Shown: positions 1-8,928 of the stretch, piece by piece
Layout: each line of letters begins with the position of its first letter
Numbering within the stretch: position 1 is the stretch's first letter
Origin: Iodobacter ciconiae
GTDB lineage: Bacteria; Pseudomonadota; Gammaproteobacteria; Burkholderiales; Chitinibacteraceae
Reading direction: 5' to 3'
DNA: 64,000 bases
Assembly (NCBI RefSeq): GCF_003952345.1
Contig: NZ_CP034433.1
Span: 186,001-250,000 of the forward strand
Notes under the pieces: generated by a model
Told to the model about the DNA's origin: nothing
The model's input: the letters and a program-made list of their open reading frames with translations, nothing else
Databases searched by the model: none
Made by a program: the position numbers and the translations under genes

Positions 1-212
1 ATTCCAGAACCACAGAGAACACGGAGAGCACAGAGCCCCACAGATAAATAGTGGGTATCGTGATCTCGGTATTTCTGGTTTTATTGCGTGATTGAATTTA
101 TAGATTGGCAGGGTTTTGCTCAGCAATCCTAAGCTTGATGGGATGTGTTTTTCAAGTTTACCCGTAGTTTAAATAAATTTTGCTATCGCTGTACTGGGCT
201 ATGAATTTCTGT

Positions 213-420
213 GAAAACACGCCGAGTGGGGAACAAGCGGGGCGGGGGAGTGGTCAATTGCTGTTTGAGCGAAGCAAGTTGACGCGGCGCCGCTGTCCGC
301 AACAATGGGATTTTGTGTTTTAGAGATCGCCTTCTTTGCGTATTAGGATTTCTGGCAAAGCAAAAATCAAATACTTTGCGGGGGATTCCCGCAGCAAAAT
401 TACCGTGCCGCAGGCACATA
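213..420 (-). repeat. Dispersed intergenic repeat, degenerate copy A
   Basis: This segment resembles the copies at 5665-5901 and 21286-21523 in the same order: an ACACGCCGAG start, GAACAAGCGG, a TTTGAGCGAAGC block, a CCGC/TGTCCGC block, a GCCTTCTTTG block and the closing GTGCCGCAGGCAC hairpin. It is more divergent than the others. It fills most of the 435 bases before the first gene, and an open frame starting at 313 and running into the deaminase is only read-through of this repeat. Bases 1-212 hold no gene; a short CACAGAGAACACGGAGAG stretch near the left edge resembles another low-complexity motif seen near 21165. Confidence 0.6.
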
Positions 421-435
421 AACCTTGAGAGTCAA

Positions 436-1464
436 ATGACCGAAGCCCTACACCCTGTCGATCAACTGATCCTCGCCTTACCTAAAACCGAGCTGCATCT
501 GCATATCGAAGGCACTTTAGAGCCTGAAATGATGTTCGAGCTGGCGCAAAAAAATGGCATTACTCTGCCTTACGCCAATGTTGAAGAAGTTCGTGCTGCG
601 TATTCCTTTGATAATCTGCAATCGTTTTTAGATTTGTACTATGCCGGTGCCAGCGTGCTGGTGACCGAAGAAGATTTCTACGATCTGACCTGGGCCTATT
701 GCGAGCGCGCTTATAGTGACCATATTGTGCATATCGAGATCTTTTTTGATCCGCAAACGCATACCGCGCGCGGTATTGATATTGGCACGGTGATTTTTGG
801 CATTACCCGCGCCCTGCAAGATGCCACTGATAAACTGGGCATTAGCTCCAGGCTGATTCTGTGTTTTTTGCGTCATTTATCCGAAGCCGATGGTCAGGCT
901 ACTCTGGAAGCAGCGCTGCCTTACCTCGCGCAAATCGATGGCGTGGGCTTAGATTCCAGCGAGCTGGGCCATCCGCCTGCCAAATTTCAGAAACTATTCA
1001 AACGCTGCCGCGATCTGGGCCTGCCTGCCGTGGCCCATGCCGGTGAAGAAGGCCCTGCCTCCTATATCACCGAGGCCCTGGATCTTTTGGGCGCTGCGCG
1101 TATTGATCATGGTGTGCGCTGCACCGATGATGCCGCCTTAGTGGTGCGCCTTGCCACCGAGCGTATTCCACTAACGGTTTGCCCGCTCTCCAATTTAAAG
1201 CTCTGCGTGGTGGACGATTTAGCCAAACATAATCTGCGTAATTTGTTGGCAGCAGGCCTGTGCGCCATGGTGAATTCGGATGATCCGGCGTATTTTGGTG
1301 GCTATCTTAATGCTAATTTACTTGCTTGCCGTGCCGCGCTGGATTTATCTGCCAGCGAGGTCATCCAATTGATTAATCACAGTTTTGAGGCCTCCTGGCT
1401 ACCGGATGCAGACAAAGCGCGCTGGCGTGCCGAAGTTTTACGTATTGCCTGTATCGCCAAATGA
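436..1464 (+). CDS. Adenine deaminase (adenosine deaminase family)
   Basis: A 342-residue cytoplasmic metal-dependent hydrolase of purine salvage. Visible motifs are the metal-binding H21-x-H23 in ELHLHIEGTLEP, HAGEEG at 201-206, IDHGVR, and NSDDPAYFGG with the metal ligand at about D282. By my recollection the pattern (PHA/HIE start, DPQTHTARG, GLDSSELGHPP) matches the Pseudomonas PA0148 subgroup of adenosine-deaminase-like proteins, whose members deaminate adenine to hypoxanthine rather than adenosine; the exact substrate here is inferred. I chose the ATG at 436 because the family starts near MTEALHPVDQ, while the longer frame back to 313 lies in a dispersed repeat. Its TGA overlaps the ATG of the following lipoprotein gene (ATGA), so the two are probably co-transcribed. 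Confidence 0.88.
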   Translation: MTEALHPVDQLILALPKTELHLHIEGTLEPEMMFELAQKNGITLPYANVEEVRAAYSFDNLQSFLDLYYAGASVLVTEEDFYDLTWAYCERAYSDHIVHIEIFFDPQTHTARGIDIGTVIFGITRALQDATDKLGISSRLILCFLRHLSEADGQATLEAALPYLAQIDGVGLDSSELGHPPAKFQKLFKRCRDLGLPAVAHAGEEGPASYITEALDLLGAARIDHGVRCTDDAALVVRLATERIPLTVCPLSNLKLCVVDDLAKHNLRNLLAAGLCAMVNSDDPAYFGGYLNANLLACRAALDLSASEVIQLINHSFEASWLPDADKARWRAEVLRIACIAK

Positions 1465-2015
1465 GCATGCTTAGCCGATGTTTGCAAGCTGTAGCCGGGA
1501 TTGCCAGTGCCTTGGTGGCGGCATGCAGCTCACAGCCCGCTATGCAAATTGAAAACGGCCGACTTATTCCTCCCTCAGGGCATGGTTATGTGGTGCTGTC
1601 TTTAAGCTTGCAATCTTTGTCATCAGATCAGGCGCAATTACAAGTGGTATTGGCCGGGGCAGACAGCAAGCACAGCCTGCGCGCCGATATCAGCCGCGAT
1701 GTGATCAGCGGGCCAGATACCGAAACACGCGGGCGCTTATGGGTTTTACCGCTGGCGGCGGGTAACTACACGGTGAGTGAAGCGTGGGGAGAATGGGCGG
1801 TAAAAGGATCGAACGGCAGGGGTGCTCAGCCGCACTTTAAAATAGCGCGGCCGTTTCAAATTGCCGCTGGTGAAGTGCTGTACCTGGGCGAGATCAACGC
1901 CCAGCTTAATTTTGCCCCGGCCCTGAGTTATAGCGATCAGACGCCGCGTGATTTTTATCAACTGAAACAGTGGGGCGTGCAGGATATCAGCAGCATTAAT
2001 ACCCGCTTATTGTGA
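1461..2015 (+). CDS. Small predicted outer-membrane lipoprotein, paralogue 1
   Basis: A 184-residue protein of unknown function. The N-terminus has a hydrophobic signal ending in a lipobox-like V-A-A-C (cysteine near residue 22), so it is probably lipid-anchored in the cell envelope. The mature part carries a G-Y-V-V-L-S-L-S beta strand, a L-P-L-A-A-G-N-Y-T-V block and I-A-A-G-E-V-L-Y-L-G-E-I. This pattern recalls small beta-sandwich lipoproteins such as the DUF2846 group, but I cannot assign it firmly. It overlaps the deaminase stop by four bases and is followed at once by a clear paralogue with the same length and the same motifs, so a tandem duplication is visible. Confidence 0.75.
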   Translation: MSMLSRCLQAVAGIASALVAACSSQPAMQIENGRLIPPSGHGYVVLSLSLQSLSSDQAQLQVVLAGADSKHSLRADISRDVISGPDTETRGRLWVLPLAAGNYTVSEAWGEWAVKGSNGRGAQPHFKIARPFQIAAGEVLYLGEINAQLNFAPALSYSDQTPRDFYQLKQWGVQDISSINTRLL

Positions 2016-2023
2016 GGTGGCCC

Positions 2024-2578
2024 ATGTTTAAAAGTTTAATTCTCAGCTGCGTTTTATTTTTAAGCGCCTGTGCCAGCGTACCTGTGGCCGTGATGCAAGG
2101 CCGGTTAGCCCCTCCGGTGGGGCAGGGCTATGTTGTCGTGGCCCTAACGCTTAACTCCTTTGATCAGGATGGTGCAAATGCATGGCTGCGTTTGGAAGGC
2201 TCGCAAGGGCGTGCCGATTTAAACGCCAGTATTTTGCACGACACGATCACTGCGCCCAATAAAAATGCTACCGGCAAGCTGCACATACTAAGCCTGCCGC
2301 CTGGTCAGTACACTGCAGTAAGTGCAGTAGGCTATTGGAGATACACCGCTGCAGGCTGGCCGCAGCAAAGGCATGAACAATTGCCGATCGGGCAAAGTTT
2401 TGAAGTCAAGGCTGGTGAAGTCATCTACCTGGGTGAAGTGCATCTGGCGCTGAATTTTCAATCCAGTCTGATTATCAGCGATCAGCACGAACGTGATTTT
2501 TACGCGCTGGGCCAGCAGTACGGCATCAGCGACACCAGCAATATTAAAACTCGCTTACTCAGCAACCCGGTTCGGTAA
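2024..2578 (+). CDS. Small predicted outer-membrane lipoprotein, paralogue 2
   Basis: A 184-residue paralogue of the preceding gene: signal peptide with lipobox [36 protein letters not shown], and a similar end (S-N-I-K-T-R-L-L compared with S-I-N-T-R-L-L). A GTG at 2012 would add four residues, but the ATG at 2024 has GAGGTGG just upstream and gives the same length as the first copy, so I chose it. Function is unknown. The pair sits between the deaminase and nrdB, where nrdA might have been expected. Confidence 0.75.
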   Translation: MFKSLILSCVLFLSACASVPVAVMQGRLAPPVGQGYVVVALTLNSFDQDGANAWLRLEGSQGRADLNASILHDTITAPNKNATGKLHILSLPPGQYTAVSAVGYWRYTAAGWPQQRHEQLPIGQSFEVKAGEVIYLGEVHLALNFQSSLIISDQHERDFYALGQQYGISDTSNIKTRLLSNPVR

Positions 2579-2607
2579 GCCTCAACATCAGTAAGACAGG
2601 ACTTGAA

Positions 2608-3690
2608 ATGCTTAACTTTGACGATGAAATCAGCAGCCCGGCTACCGAAATCAATCTGGATGCCGCTACCGCGAAACGCGTAAAAGCCTCAGACAAGCGC
2701 GTGATTAATGGCACCACCGACGTGAATCAGCTGGTGCCGTTCCAGCATAAATGGGCATGGGAAAAATACCTGGCGCAGTGTGCAAACCACTGGATGCCGC
2801 AAGAAGTAAACATGCAGCGCGATATTGAACTCTGGAAAAGCCCGAACGGCCTGACTGATGACGAGCGCCGTCTGGTTAAACGCAATCTGGGTTTCTTTGT
2901 TACCGCTGACAGCCTGGCTGCCAACAACATCGTTTTGGGTACATACCGCCAGATCACTTCGCCAGAATGCCGTCAGTTTTTACTGCGCCAGGCTTTCGAC
3001 GAAGCCATCCATACCCATGCTTATCAATACATCGTTGAATCTTTGGGTTTGGACGAGGGTGAAGTCTTCAACGCCTACAACGAAGTGGCCTCGATCCGTG
3101 ATAAAGATGAATTTCTGATTCCTTTTATCAATATCCTGACCGACCCAAGCTTTAAAACCGGCACGCTGGAAACAGATCAGCAATTGCTGCGCTCCATCAT
3201 CGTGTTCGCCTGCATTATGGAAGGGCTGTTCTTCTATGTGGGCTTTGTGCAAATTCTGGCGCTGGGCCGTCAGAACAAAATGACCGGTGCCGCCGAGCAA
3301 TACCAATACATCCTGCGCGATGAATCCATGCACTGCAATTTTGGTATTGATCTGATCAACACCATCAAAATGGAAAACCCACAGCTGTGGACCGAAGAAT
3401 TCAAGGCCGAAATTTATGGCCTATTCAAGCGCGGTGTAGAGCTGGAATACGCCTACGCAGAAGACACCATGCCCCGCGGCGTGCTGGGCCTCAATGCTTC
3501 GCAATTCAAAGAATATTTACGTTTTATCGCCAACCGCCGTTTGCAACAAATCGGCCTGGAGCCGATGTTCCCGGGCGTGACTAATCCATTCCCATGGATG
3601 AGCGAGATGATTGATTTGAAGAAAGAGAAGAATTTCTTTGAGACTAGGGTTACTGAGTATCAGACTGGTGGGGCTTTGAGCTGGGATTAG
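2608..3690 (+). CDS. nrdB: Ribonucleoside-diphosphate reductase class Ia, beta subunit
   Basis: A 360-residue R2 subunit that houses the diiron-tyrosyl radical used by NrdA to reduce ribonucleotides. The ligand set can be read directly: D101 (TADSL), E132 and H135 ([10 protein letters not shown]), E205 (IMEGLFF), E239 and H242 (RDESMHCNF). The radical tyrosine is present as Y139, seven residues after E132, so this is a conventional tyrosyl-radical R2 and not a Phe-substituted form. A weak ACAGG ribosome site precedes the ATG. No nrdA lies upstream in this window; the gene before it is a lipoprotein, so nrdA must lie elsewhere. A strong terminator follows. Confidence 0.95.
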   Translation: MLNFDDEISSPATEINLDAATAKRVKASDKRVINGTTDVNQLVPFQHKWAWEKYLAQCANHWMPQEVNMQRDIELWKSPNGLTDDERRLVKRNLGFFVTADSLAANNIVLGTYRQITSPECRQFLLRQAFDEAIHTHAYQYIVESLGLDEGEVFNAYNEVASIRDKDEFLIPFINILTDPSFKTGTLETDQQLLRSIIVFACIMEGLFFYVGFVQILALGRQNKMTGAAEQYQYILRDESMHCNFGIDLINTIKMENPQLWTEEFKAEIYGLFKRGVELEYAYAEDTMPRGVLGLNASQFKEYLRFIANRRLQQIGLEPMFPGVTNPFPWMSEMIDLKKEKNFFETRVTEYQTGGALSWD

Positions 3691-3703
3691 TTTTTTTTTA
3701 TTT

Positions 3704-3733
3704 AAAAGGTTGCCATACAGGCAACCTTTTTTA
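3704..3733 (+). terminator. Rho-independent terminator after nrdB
   Basis: A perfect stem AAAAGGTTGCC / GGCAACCTTTT with a five-base loop (ATACA) is followed by a T run. It separates nrdB from the AT-rich ATPase gene. Confidence 0.9.
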
Positions 3734-3754
3734 TTGATTATTAGAAGGTAATTA

Positions 3755-5109
3755 ATGAAAAATAAATTAATGGATGTTTTTACCCCGACTAGACCTGCTC
3801 GATTGACATTCGTTGATCGTTTGAAAGTGAACGACCGGATTGTTCGTGCATTACAAATGCCAGGTATGCAGGTTGTGATCTATGGGTACTCTGGATCAGG
3901 AAAAACCACTCTTATTGAAAAAAAATTATTTGAAGTATATGAAAAGCATATTCGTACTAATTGTATGAAAGATATGACTTTTGATCAGGTGGTTCTTGAT
4001 GCTTTCGATCAATTAGGTGATTTTTATTGCGAAAAAATTACCGATCTTAGCAAGAAAAAAATTGATGCAGCTATTCATGCATCTTATTTAGGTATTAAGG
4101 CAATTATTGGAGGGAGTGTTGAGTTAAATGATGGTCAAGAGTTTAAAAGGATCCTACCTCCTCAACTTACCCCCAGAGTTTAGCTAGATTTATGGGGGCT
4201 GCAGGCTATTGTTGGGTTTTAGAAGATTTTCATAAAGTGGCAGAGGAGCATAAAGAGAGTTTGGCCCAAATGATGAAAGTTTTCATGGATGTGTCAGATA
4301 AGTATGAAAATTTAAAAATTGTAGCTATTGGGGCTGTTAATACAGCAAGAGAAATAGTTAGGTATGACCGTGAAATGCGGAGGCGAGTGTCTGAAATTCA
4401 TGTTGAGCTAATGAGTGATGCAGAAATTGAAGAAATTATTGCAAAAGGGGAAATAAACCTTAATGTTAAATTTAGTGAACGTGTGAAATCGGATATTGTT
4501 CATTATTCAAATGGATTGGCGGCAATATGTCATCGGTTATGCTATATTCTTTGCGATATAGAGCAAATATATGAAACATTAGATGATGCTCCTTATGAGA
4601 TTGACGATATTTCTCCTGCTGTTGAAGAGTATTTAAAAGAAGAGTCGGATACTATCAAATGCTCGCTTGATAAAGCATTAAAAGCAAAAGGTGCAGAAGA
4701 TGTTTTAAGGGTAATTTCAAGCAACGGTCGAGAAGGTATGACTATTGAAATTATTCATGATAAATTGTTAGAATTGTCTGTAAAAATTAAAACCGATAAA
4801 TTATTGGCTGTTTTGAATGATTTGGTTTTAGAGAAATATGGTGAAATTATTAAATTAGATTTGGATTCTGGCCGGTATGCATTTTCTGATCCATTTCTAC
4901 ACAGTTTTTCTAGAGTTTTTTTTGAAGAGAAGGATAATAGAGAGTCAAGTTCTCGCTTGAGTGAAAGGGAAATGATTTCTTTGTTAAATACTGCAATGAG
5001 GGCAATGATTGCAAGGAGTAAATCACTAGGTGTTGATAGCCATAGTGGTGATGCAGATAGTCAGAGTGAAGATGATCTACGAACTAATACTGAAGCAGAT
5101 AGTAGATAG
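3755..5109 (+). pseudogene. Solitary P-loop (AAA/STAND-like) ATPase, frameshifted
   Basis: Two adjacent frames belong to one ATPase of about 451 residues. The first part has a Walker A motif, GYSGSGKTT (near residues 48-56), and the second begins with a Walker B-like C-W-V-L-E-D-F, followed by a sensor-like I-V-A-I-G-A-V-N-T-A-R-E and a helical C-terminal region that may be winged-helix. The frame is lost at an AAAA run (4145-4148). One extra A restores a continuous reading F-K-K-D-P-T-S-S-T-Y-P-Q-S-L-A-R-F-M-G, so this is a one-base deletion in a homopolymer or an assembly error. Codon use is far more AT-rich than in the neighbours, which suggests transfer. No partner gene is visible. A role in defence or conflict is possible but unproven. 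Confidence 0.65.
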
Positions 5110-5245
5110 CTTAGCTCGGTAGGTTGGGCATGTTTTATCGGCACAACGTGTAATGGTCAATAGGCCGCTTTGCTGAATAAATCGCTTAAGTTGGCCTGTT
5201 TTCTTTGAAATATAGTGAATTGATGGTGTGTTTGATTTTTGGTTT

Positions 5246-5489
5246 TTTAGTGCCTTCGGCACGTTGATTTTGGAGCGGTAGCCACCGTGGGGGCGTTCTT
5301 TTCTTGAACGGCCAAGAAAAGAACCAAAAGAAGGCCGCCCCGACCAGCACGAAATCCCCTCACTGCGGATAATCGGCTCGGCAACAAAGGCTGCGCGCTC
5401 GCTGCCTCGCTACCCCTTTGCCGAAACCCCGAGCCGCTTATTCCTCGCTTCGGCGTGCTTCAAGGGGAGACTCAAGCCCCGTGCGATGC
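5246..5489 (+). repeat. Dispersed intergenic repeat, copy B
   Basis: This copy begins with the small hairpin GTGCCTTCGGCAC, continues through GTTGATTTTGGAGCGGTAG, a CTTTTCTTG/CAAGAAAAG hairpin, an AAGGCCGCCCC block and CCGAAACCCC, and ends GTGCTTCAAGGGG...GCCCCGTGCGA. It is complementary to copy C (5665-5901), so the two face each other across about 175 bases of AT-rich DNA (5490-5664). That spacer includes a run of about six TATT units near 5594-5620. No protein is supported in this stretch. Confidence 0.8.
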
Positions 5490-5664
5490 GTTGTGATATT
5501 GATTGGCTGGTTTTGATTATTATCTGAAGCTAAAGCTAAAATTAGAATTAAATTAAATATAAATTGTTAAATTCTGTCTTTTTTTTGCGATACTATTATT
5601 TATTTATTTATTTATTTATTGTTTTGTATTGTTAGCAATTTGATTTATTAATTATTTCAAAAAT

Positions 5665-5901
5665 CGTCGCACGGGGCTTAAGTTTCCCCTTGAAGCACGC
5701 CGAGGCGAGGAACAAGCGGGCGGGGTTTCGGCGAGGACTGTCTGAGCGAAGCGAGTTCCGCAGCCGCCGCTCGATAGTCCGCAGACGAGGGGTCTTCGTG
5801 CTTCGTGGGGCGGCCTTCTTTTGGTTCTTTTCTTAGCCGTTAAGAAAAGAGCGCCCCAGCGGGGGCACCCGCACCTAAATCAACGTGCCGAAGGCACTAA
5901 A
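5665..5901 (-). repeat. Dispersed intergenic repeat, copy C (inverted)
   Basis: This is the reverse-orientation copy: GTCGCACGGGGCTTAAG, CCCCTTGAAGCACGCCGA, GAACAAGCGGGCGGGGTTTC, a TCTGAGCGAAGCGAG block, GCGGCCTTCTTTTGGTTC, a TTCTTAGC/GTTAAGAA hairpin and the closing GTGCCGAAGGCAC. Together with copy B it makes a long imperfect inverted repeat with arms of about 240 bases. It lies just downstream of the PAP2 gene, which reads towards it. Confidence 0.8.
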
Positions 5902-5954
5902 TACGTGAAACTCCGTGTTTCAAGATGTGAGTTTTGCTATTTGGAGGGAGGCAT

Positions 5955-6587
5955 TTATTGAGTGGGTTTGTTGTGTAGATCATGCCGGGTATAAACCCTC
6001 TCCTGCCCCATTAGCCATTTGGCAATATCCTGTTCCCATGTATATGAGGGGATGTGGAGGGCGGTTTGGGGGTTGGCCCATAGGGTGAATATTATGGCGG
6101 TGAGTGATAGCGGGATGAGTTTTTTGAGTGGTGAGGGTTTGGGGATGCGTGCCTTCCAGAAGGGGTGGATCACCATATAGCCCAGCAGCCAGCCTGTGAT
6201 CACTTCGCTGCTGCTGTGTGCGTTCACTTCAAGGCGTGACCAGCCGATAATTGCGGCAATGAAAAGGCCCAGGGCGATGCCGGGTTTACTGAAATAACCT
6301 TCTTTATTGACCAGCACCCAGCCGGATAAAACGGGTAGGATGGCGGTTGAAAGCAGGGTGTGGCCGCTAAAGCCTATAAAATCGATGGCAGAGATGCCTA
6401 GGCCCGCAGCAAAAAATGCGATTTTGCTGGCAAGTGTGATGATCGTGGCGAGCAGCAGGCGTAAGGCAAATTGGGCGCATAGCGAGTGGGCACGCATGAG
6501 GGCCAGCCCCAGGAGCAGGGCCAGGGCAAGAGGCAGGAGCAGGCCTGCTTCACCCAGGCGGGTAATAGAAAACCAGTTCAATTGCAT
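5955..6587 (-). CDS. PAP2-family membrane phosphatase
   Basis: A 210-residue protein with several hydrophobic helices and the core motifs of the PAP2/phosphatidic acid phosphatase superfamily: K-I-A-F-F-A-A-G, then F-S-G-H-T (phosphatase motif 2, proton-donor His), then S-R-L-E-V-N-A-H-S-S-S-E-V (motif 3, nucleophilic His). The last acidic residue is Glu rather than the more usual Asp. Such enzymes hydrolyse lipid phosphates or pyrophosphates at the membrane; the substrate cannot be told from sequence. It is a single-gene unit, running towards the repeat pair downstream. The ATG at 6587 starts MQLNWFSITRLGE. Confidence 0.8.
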   Translation of the reverse strand: MQLNWFSITRLGEAGLLLPLALALLLGLALMRAHSLCAQFALRLLLATIITLASKIAFFAAGLGISAIDFIGFSGHTLLSTAILPVLSGWVLVNKEGYFSKPGIALGLFIAAIIGWSRLEVNAHSSSEVITGWLLGYMVIHPFWKARIPKPSPLKKLIPLSLTAIIFTLWANPQTALHIPSYTWEQDIAKWLMGQERVYTRHDLHNKPTQ

Positions 6588-7258
6588 AGGGGTTTTTTCT
6601 GTAAAAAAGTGCAGGGCAGCATGATAGCGCGTACTTGATGACTTTATCTGTTTTTGTCGGGGGCTGGAGTAGTGGAGCTGCCAGGAGGGTTTAGGTTAAA
6701 ATGTCTGCTTATTTATCAGTTTTTTTGCCCCTTTTCAAGGCGCTCTGTTGTGTGTAGTTAGAAATTGAGTATTGCTGCCTGTACAAATATTTAGGGGAGC
6801 ATTTTAATTCAGAGGGCCCTGCTTAGGGGAGTGTATTTTGTTTTATTATTTTCGTGCAGCCAGGAGGGCTGTATTTGAAATGCGAGTTGACAAAAATCTG
6901 CGGGTAGTCATTTAATTAGTGTTTTTTTTAAGCAAAAATATCAACTCATCCTTTTTATTTCGCTTTGTGATTTTTCCCCAATAAAGGTATTTTGTAAAAT
7001 ATCATCTGCAAGAATAAACCCTGATAGGGTAATGTTTTTCAATATTTATTGAATAATTTTTTTATTTTATTTATATTGCAGGTAATGGATATTTTACGTG
7101 TAAAAAATGCCAAATCAATTTATTGCTGCTATTGTAAGGCTCTTGAATTGCTTTGTTTGGTACTTTACAATTTGACGCAGGTGATTTTTATATATCTCGT
7201 TTGAATTTGCTACTTAGGTAGGGGTTTTTTTGTAAATCCCCCTGAATTGAGAGTCAAA
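6588..7258. other. 670-bp AT-rich intergenic region
   Basis: I see no gene between the divergent PAP2 and binding-protein genes. A candidate sigma-70 promoter towards the right is TTGACA (6887-6892) with TTTAAT 18 bases further on (6911-6916), about 340 bases before the next start. A short inverted repeat, TTCAATATTTATTGAA, lies near 7037-7052. Neither is strong evidence. Confidence 0.3.
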
Positions 7259-8329
7259 ATGAAATGCTTCTTTTTGCGTTCGGTGTTTGGATTGGTGTGT
7301 GTTAGTGCCTCATCTGTAGCATGGGCCGCTGAAGTTTTGCGGGTTTTGGCCTGGCCGGGATATGCGGACAACGACTGGATCAGCGAGTTTGAAAAGCGCT
7401 TTGATGCACGTGTTGAAGTAACTTTTATCGATACAGATGAAGCTCTGTGGGAAAAGGTAAGTAAAAACAGAGGGGAGAATTTTGATGTTTTTGCTGCCAA
7501 CACGGCAGAAATGCAGCGTTATATTGATCAGGCGATTGCCGCACCAATTAAATCCTCCCGCATTCCCAATACTAAAAACCAGCTGAGCAGATTCAGAGGT
7601 GCAAATAAAATATCCGGTATTAACAGGGATGGTTATTTATATGCTATTCCATTTGTATATTCTGAAATGGGCCTGATTTATGATAAAAACCAGATTAAGC
7701 AAGCACCTGTTTCCATGAGTGAATTATGGAATAAAAAATACCAGGGTAAAATTGTTTTACATGAGGGGAGTAATCATAATTTCAGCTTTACCGCACTGGC
7801 TATCGGGATTAAAGATCCATTTAATTTAAACCGGCAAGAAATGGCCCGCTCGGTAAACAGATTACTTGAATTACGCGATCAGAAGCCATTTTTTTATAAC
7901 AGCCCGGAGGAAGGAACTCAGGCTTTTATAAAAAACAAAGCGGCTTTAATGTTTGCAAATTATGGCTTGCAGCAGCTTAAATTGTTACGCGCTGTCGGGG
8001 CAGATGTTGGCTATATTGTGCCCAAAGAAGGGGCACTGGCCTGGCTGGATTGCTGGGCAATCAGTATGAAAGCCAAAAATAAATCGCTGGCAGAAAACTG
8101 GATTAATTTTATGCTGGATAAATCAGTTAGTAACGAATTAACCCAGCGCCAGGGGTTGACCAATACACTGACTCCATCGCATTTAACTGCACGCGATAAA
8201 ATTATCTGGATTCAGTCATCGGAAGATTTTTCTTTGCGATCCCAGTATTGGGATCGGATTCGTTTGGGTAATGCCAGAGGCGGTAATAATCAGCTTAAAA
8301 GATCAGGATCTAATGTTGCCGTGCAATAG
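7259..8329 (+). CDS. Periplasmic substrate-binding protein, PotD/PotF type
   Basis: A 356-residue class-II-fold solute-binding protein with a typical signal peptide (K-C-F-F-L-R start, cleavage near A-W-A-A). The mature start E-V-L-R-V-L-A-W-P-G-Y, the Y-A-I-P-F-V-Y-S-E-M-G-L-I-Y-D block and the C-terminal W-L-D-C-W-A-I-S segment are those of spermidine/putrescine-type ABC transporter binding proteins. No ATPase or permease gene adjoins it, so it is an orphan and may feed a distant transporter or serve sensing. The ATG at 7259 is preferred; a TTG four codons upstream exists. The ligand is inferred from family only. Confidence 0.8.
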   Translation: MKCFFLRSVFGLVCVSASSVAWAAEVLRVLAWPGYADNDWISEFEKRFDARVEVTFIDTDEALWEKVSKNRGENFDVFAANTAEMQRYIDQAIAAPIKSSRIPNTKNQLSRFRGANKISGINRDGYLYAIPFVYSEMGLIYDKNQIKQAPVSMSELWNKKYQGKIVLHEGSNHNFSFTALAIGIKDPFNLNRQEMARSVNRLLELRDQKPFFYNSPEEGTQAFIKNKAALMFANYGLQQLKLLRAVGADVGYIVPKEGALAWLDCWAISMKAKNKSLAENWINFMLDKSVSNELTQRQGLTNTLTPSHLTARDKIIWIQSSEDFSLRSQYWDRIRLGNARGGNNQLKRSGSNVAVQ

Positions 8330-8371
8330 ATGGCCAACGTGGCACCTGTGTGTAAACACTAATTTTTAGGC

Positions 8372-8842
8372 TTATTTTTCAGGTGGGCGATGTGAAAAGC
8401 GTGCCGCCAGCCATAAGCCGCTGTGCTTCATCGCATAGCCAAATATCAGGCCGATTAGCAGAGAGGTGCCTACAAGCTGCCAGTTGCCATTGCCTGCAAA
8501 CGTTGTGCAAGCCCCAATAAACGTACCCGGTATAAAACCCAGCCAGCGCTGCCTGGCCTGAATGCACATGAAAAACGCCACTACGCCTGTAAGCAGATAG
8601 CCTGCAATTTCGAAGTGGGGTGCAAGTGCGCTGCCCTGAATGATCACCGTTGCCCAAAATACACCACTGCAGCAGCTCAGCAGGCTGAGCTGCAGGCCAC
8701 GCACACCCTCTTGCGGGCAGGCAAAATAAGCCGTACAGCCCAGAAATCCTGCCCAGCTCAATAAAGCAAAAGAAACAGCCACCCAAGCCCAGAGTCCGGA
8801 AAGAATGCCGGTGGTGATGGCGATCATTAAAAGAGGATTCAT
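8372..8842 (-). CDS. ycdZ: DUF1097 inner-membrane protein, YcdZ-like
   Basis: A 156-residue, very hydrophobic protein with about five membrane segments. The start M-N-P-L-L-M-I-A-I-T-T-G-I-L-S-G, the motif S-W-A-G-F-L-G-C-T-A-Y-F-A-C-P, and near the end L-I-F-G-Y-A-M-K-H-S-G-L-W-L-A-A-R closely match what I recall of E. coli YcdZ and the DUF1097 family. Function is unknown in all members. I chose the ATG at 8842 because it aligns with the family start; the alternative at 8854 is a TTG. It is a single gene, convergent with the binding-protein gene. Confidence 0.85.
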   Translation of the reverse strand: MNPLLMIAITTGILSGLWAWVAVSFALLSWAGFLGCTAYFACPQEGVRGLQLSLLSCCSGVFWATVIIQGSALAPHFEIAGYLLTGVVAFFMCIQARQRWLGFIPGTFIGACTTFAGNGNWQLVGTSLLIGLIFGYAMKHSGLWLAARFSHRPPEK

Positions 8843-8928
8843 CTTTATCAACAAAAAAGGCCGCAGTGTAGCGGATTAAGCAGCCTTTTCTTTGATCAGG
8901 ATCTAGTTTTATCGGGTAAATTAAGCAC

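Noticed and set aside
313..435. N-terminal extension of the deaminase frame
   Set aside because: It reads through a dispersed repeat (copy A); the family start is the ATG at 436.
4139..4150. Programmed -1 frameshift in the ATPase gene
   Set aside because: GAG-TTT-AAA-AGG is not a proper X-XXY-YYZ slippery heptamer in the zero frame; a one-base loss in the A run is simpler.
8379..8786. 135-codon minus-strand frame over the ycdZ-like gene
   Set aside because: A shadow of the DUF1097 gene in another frame; composition and motifs support only the latter.
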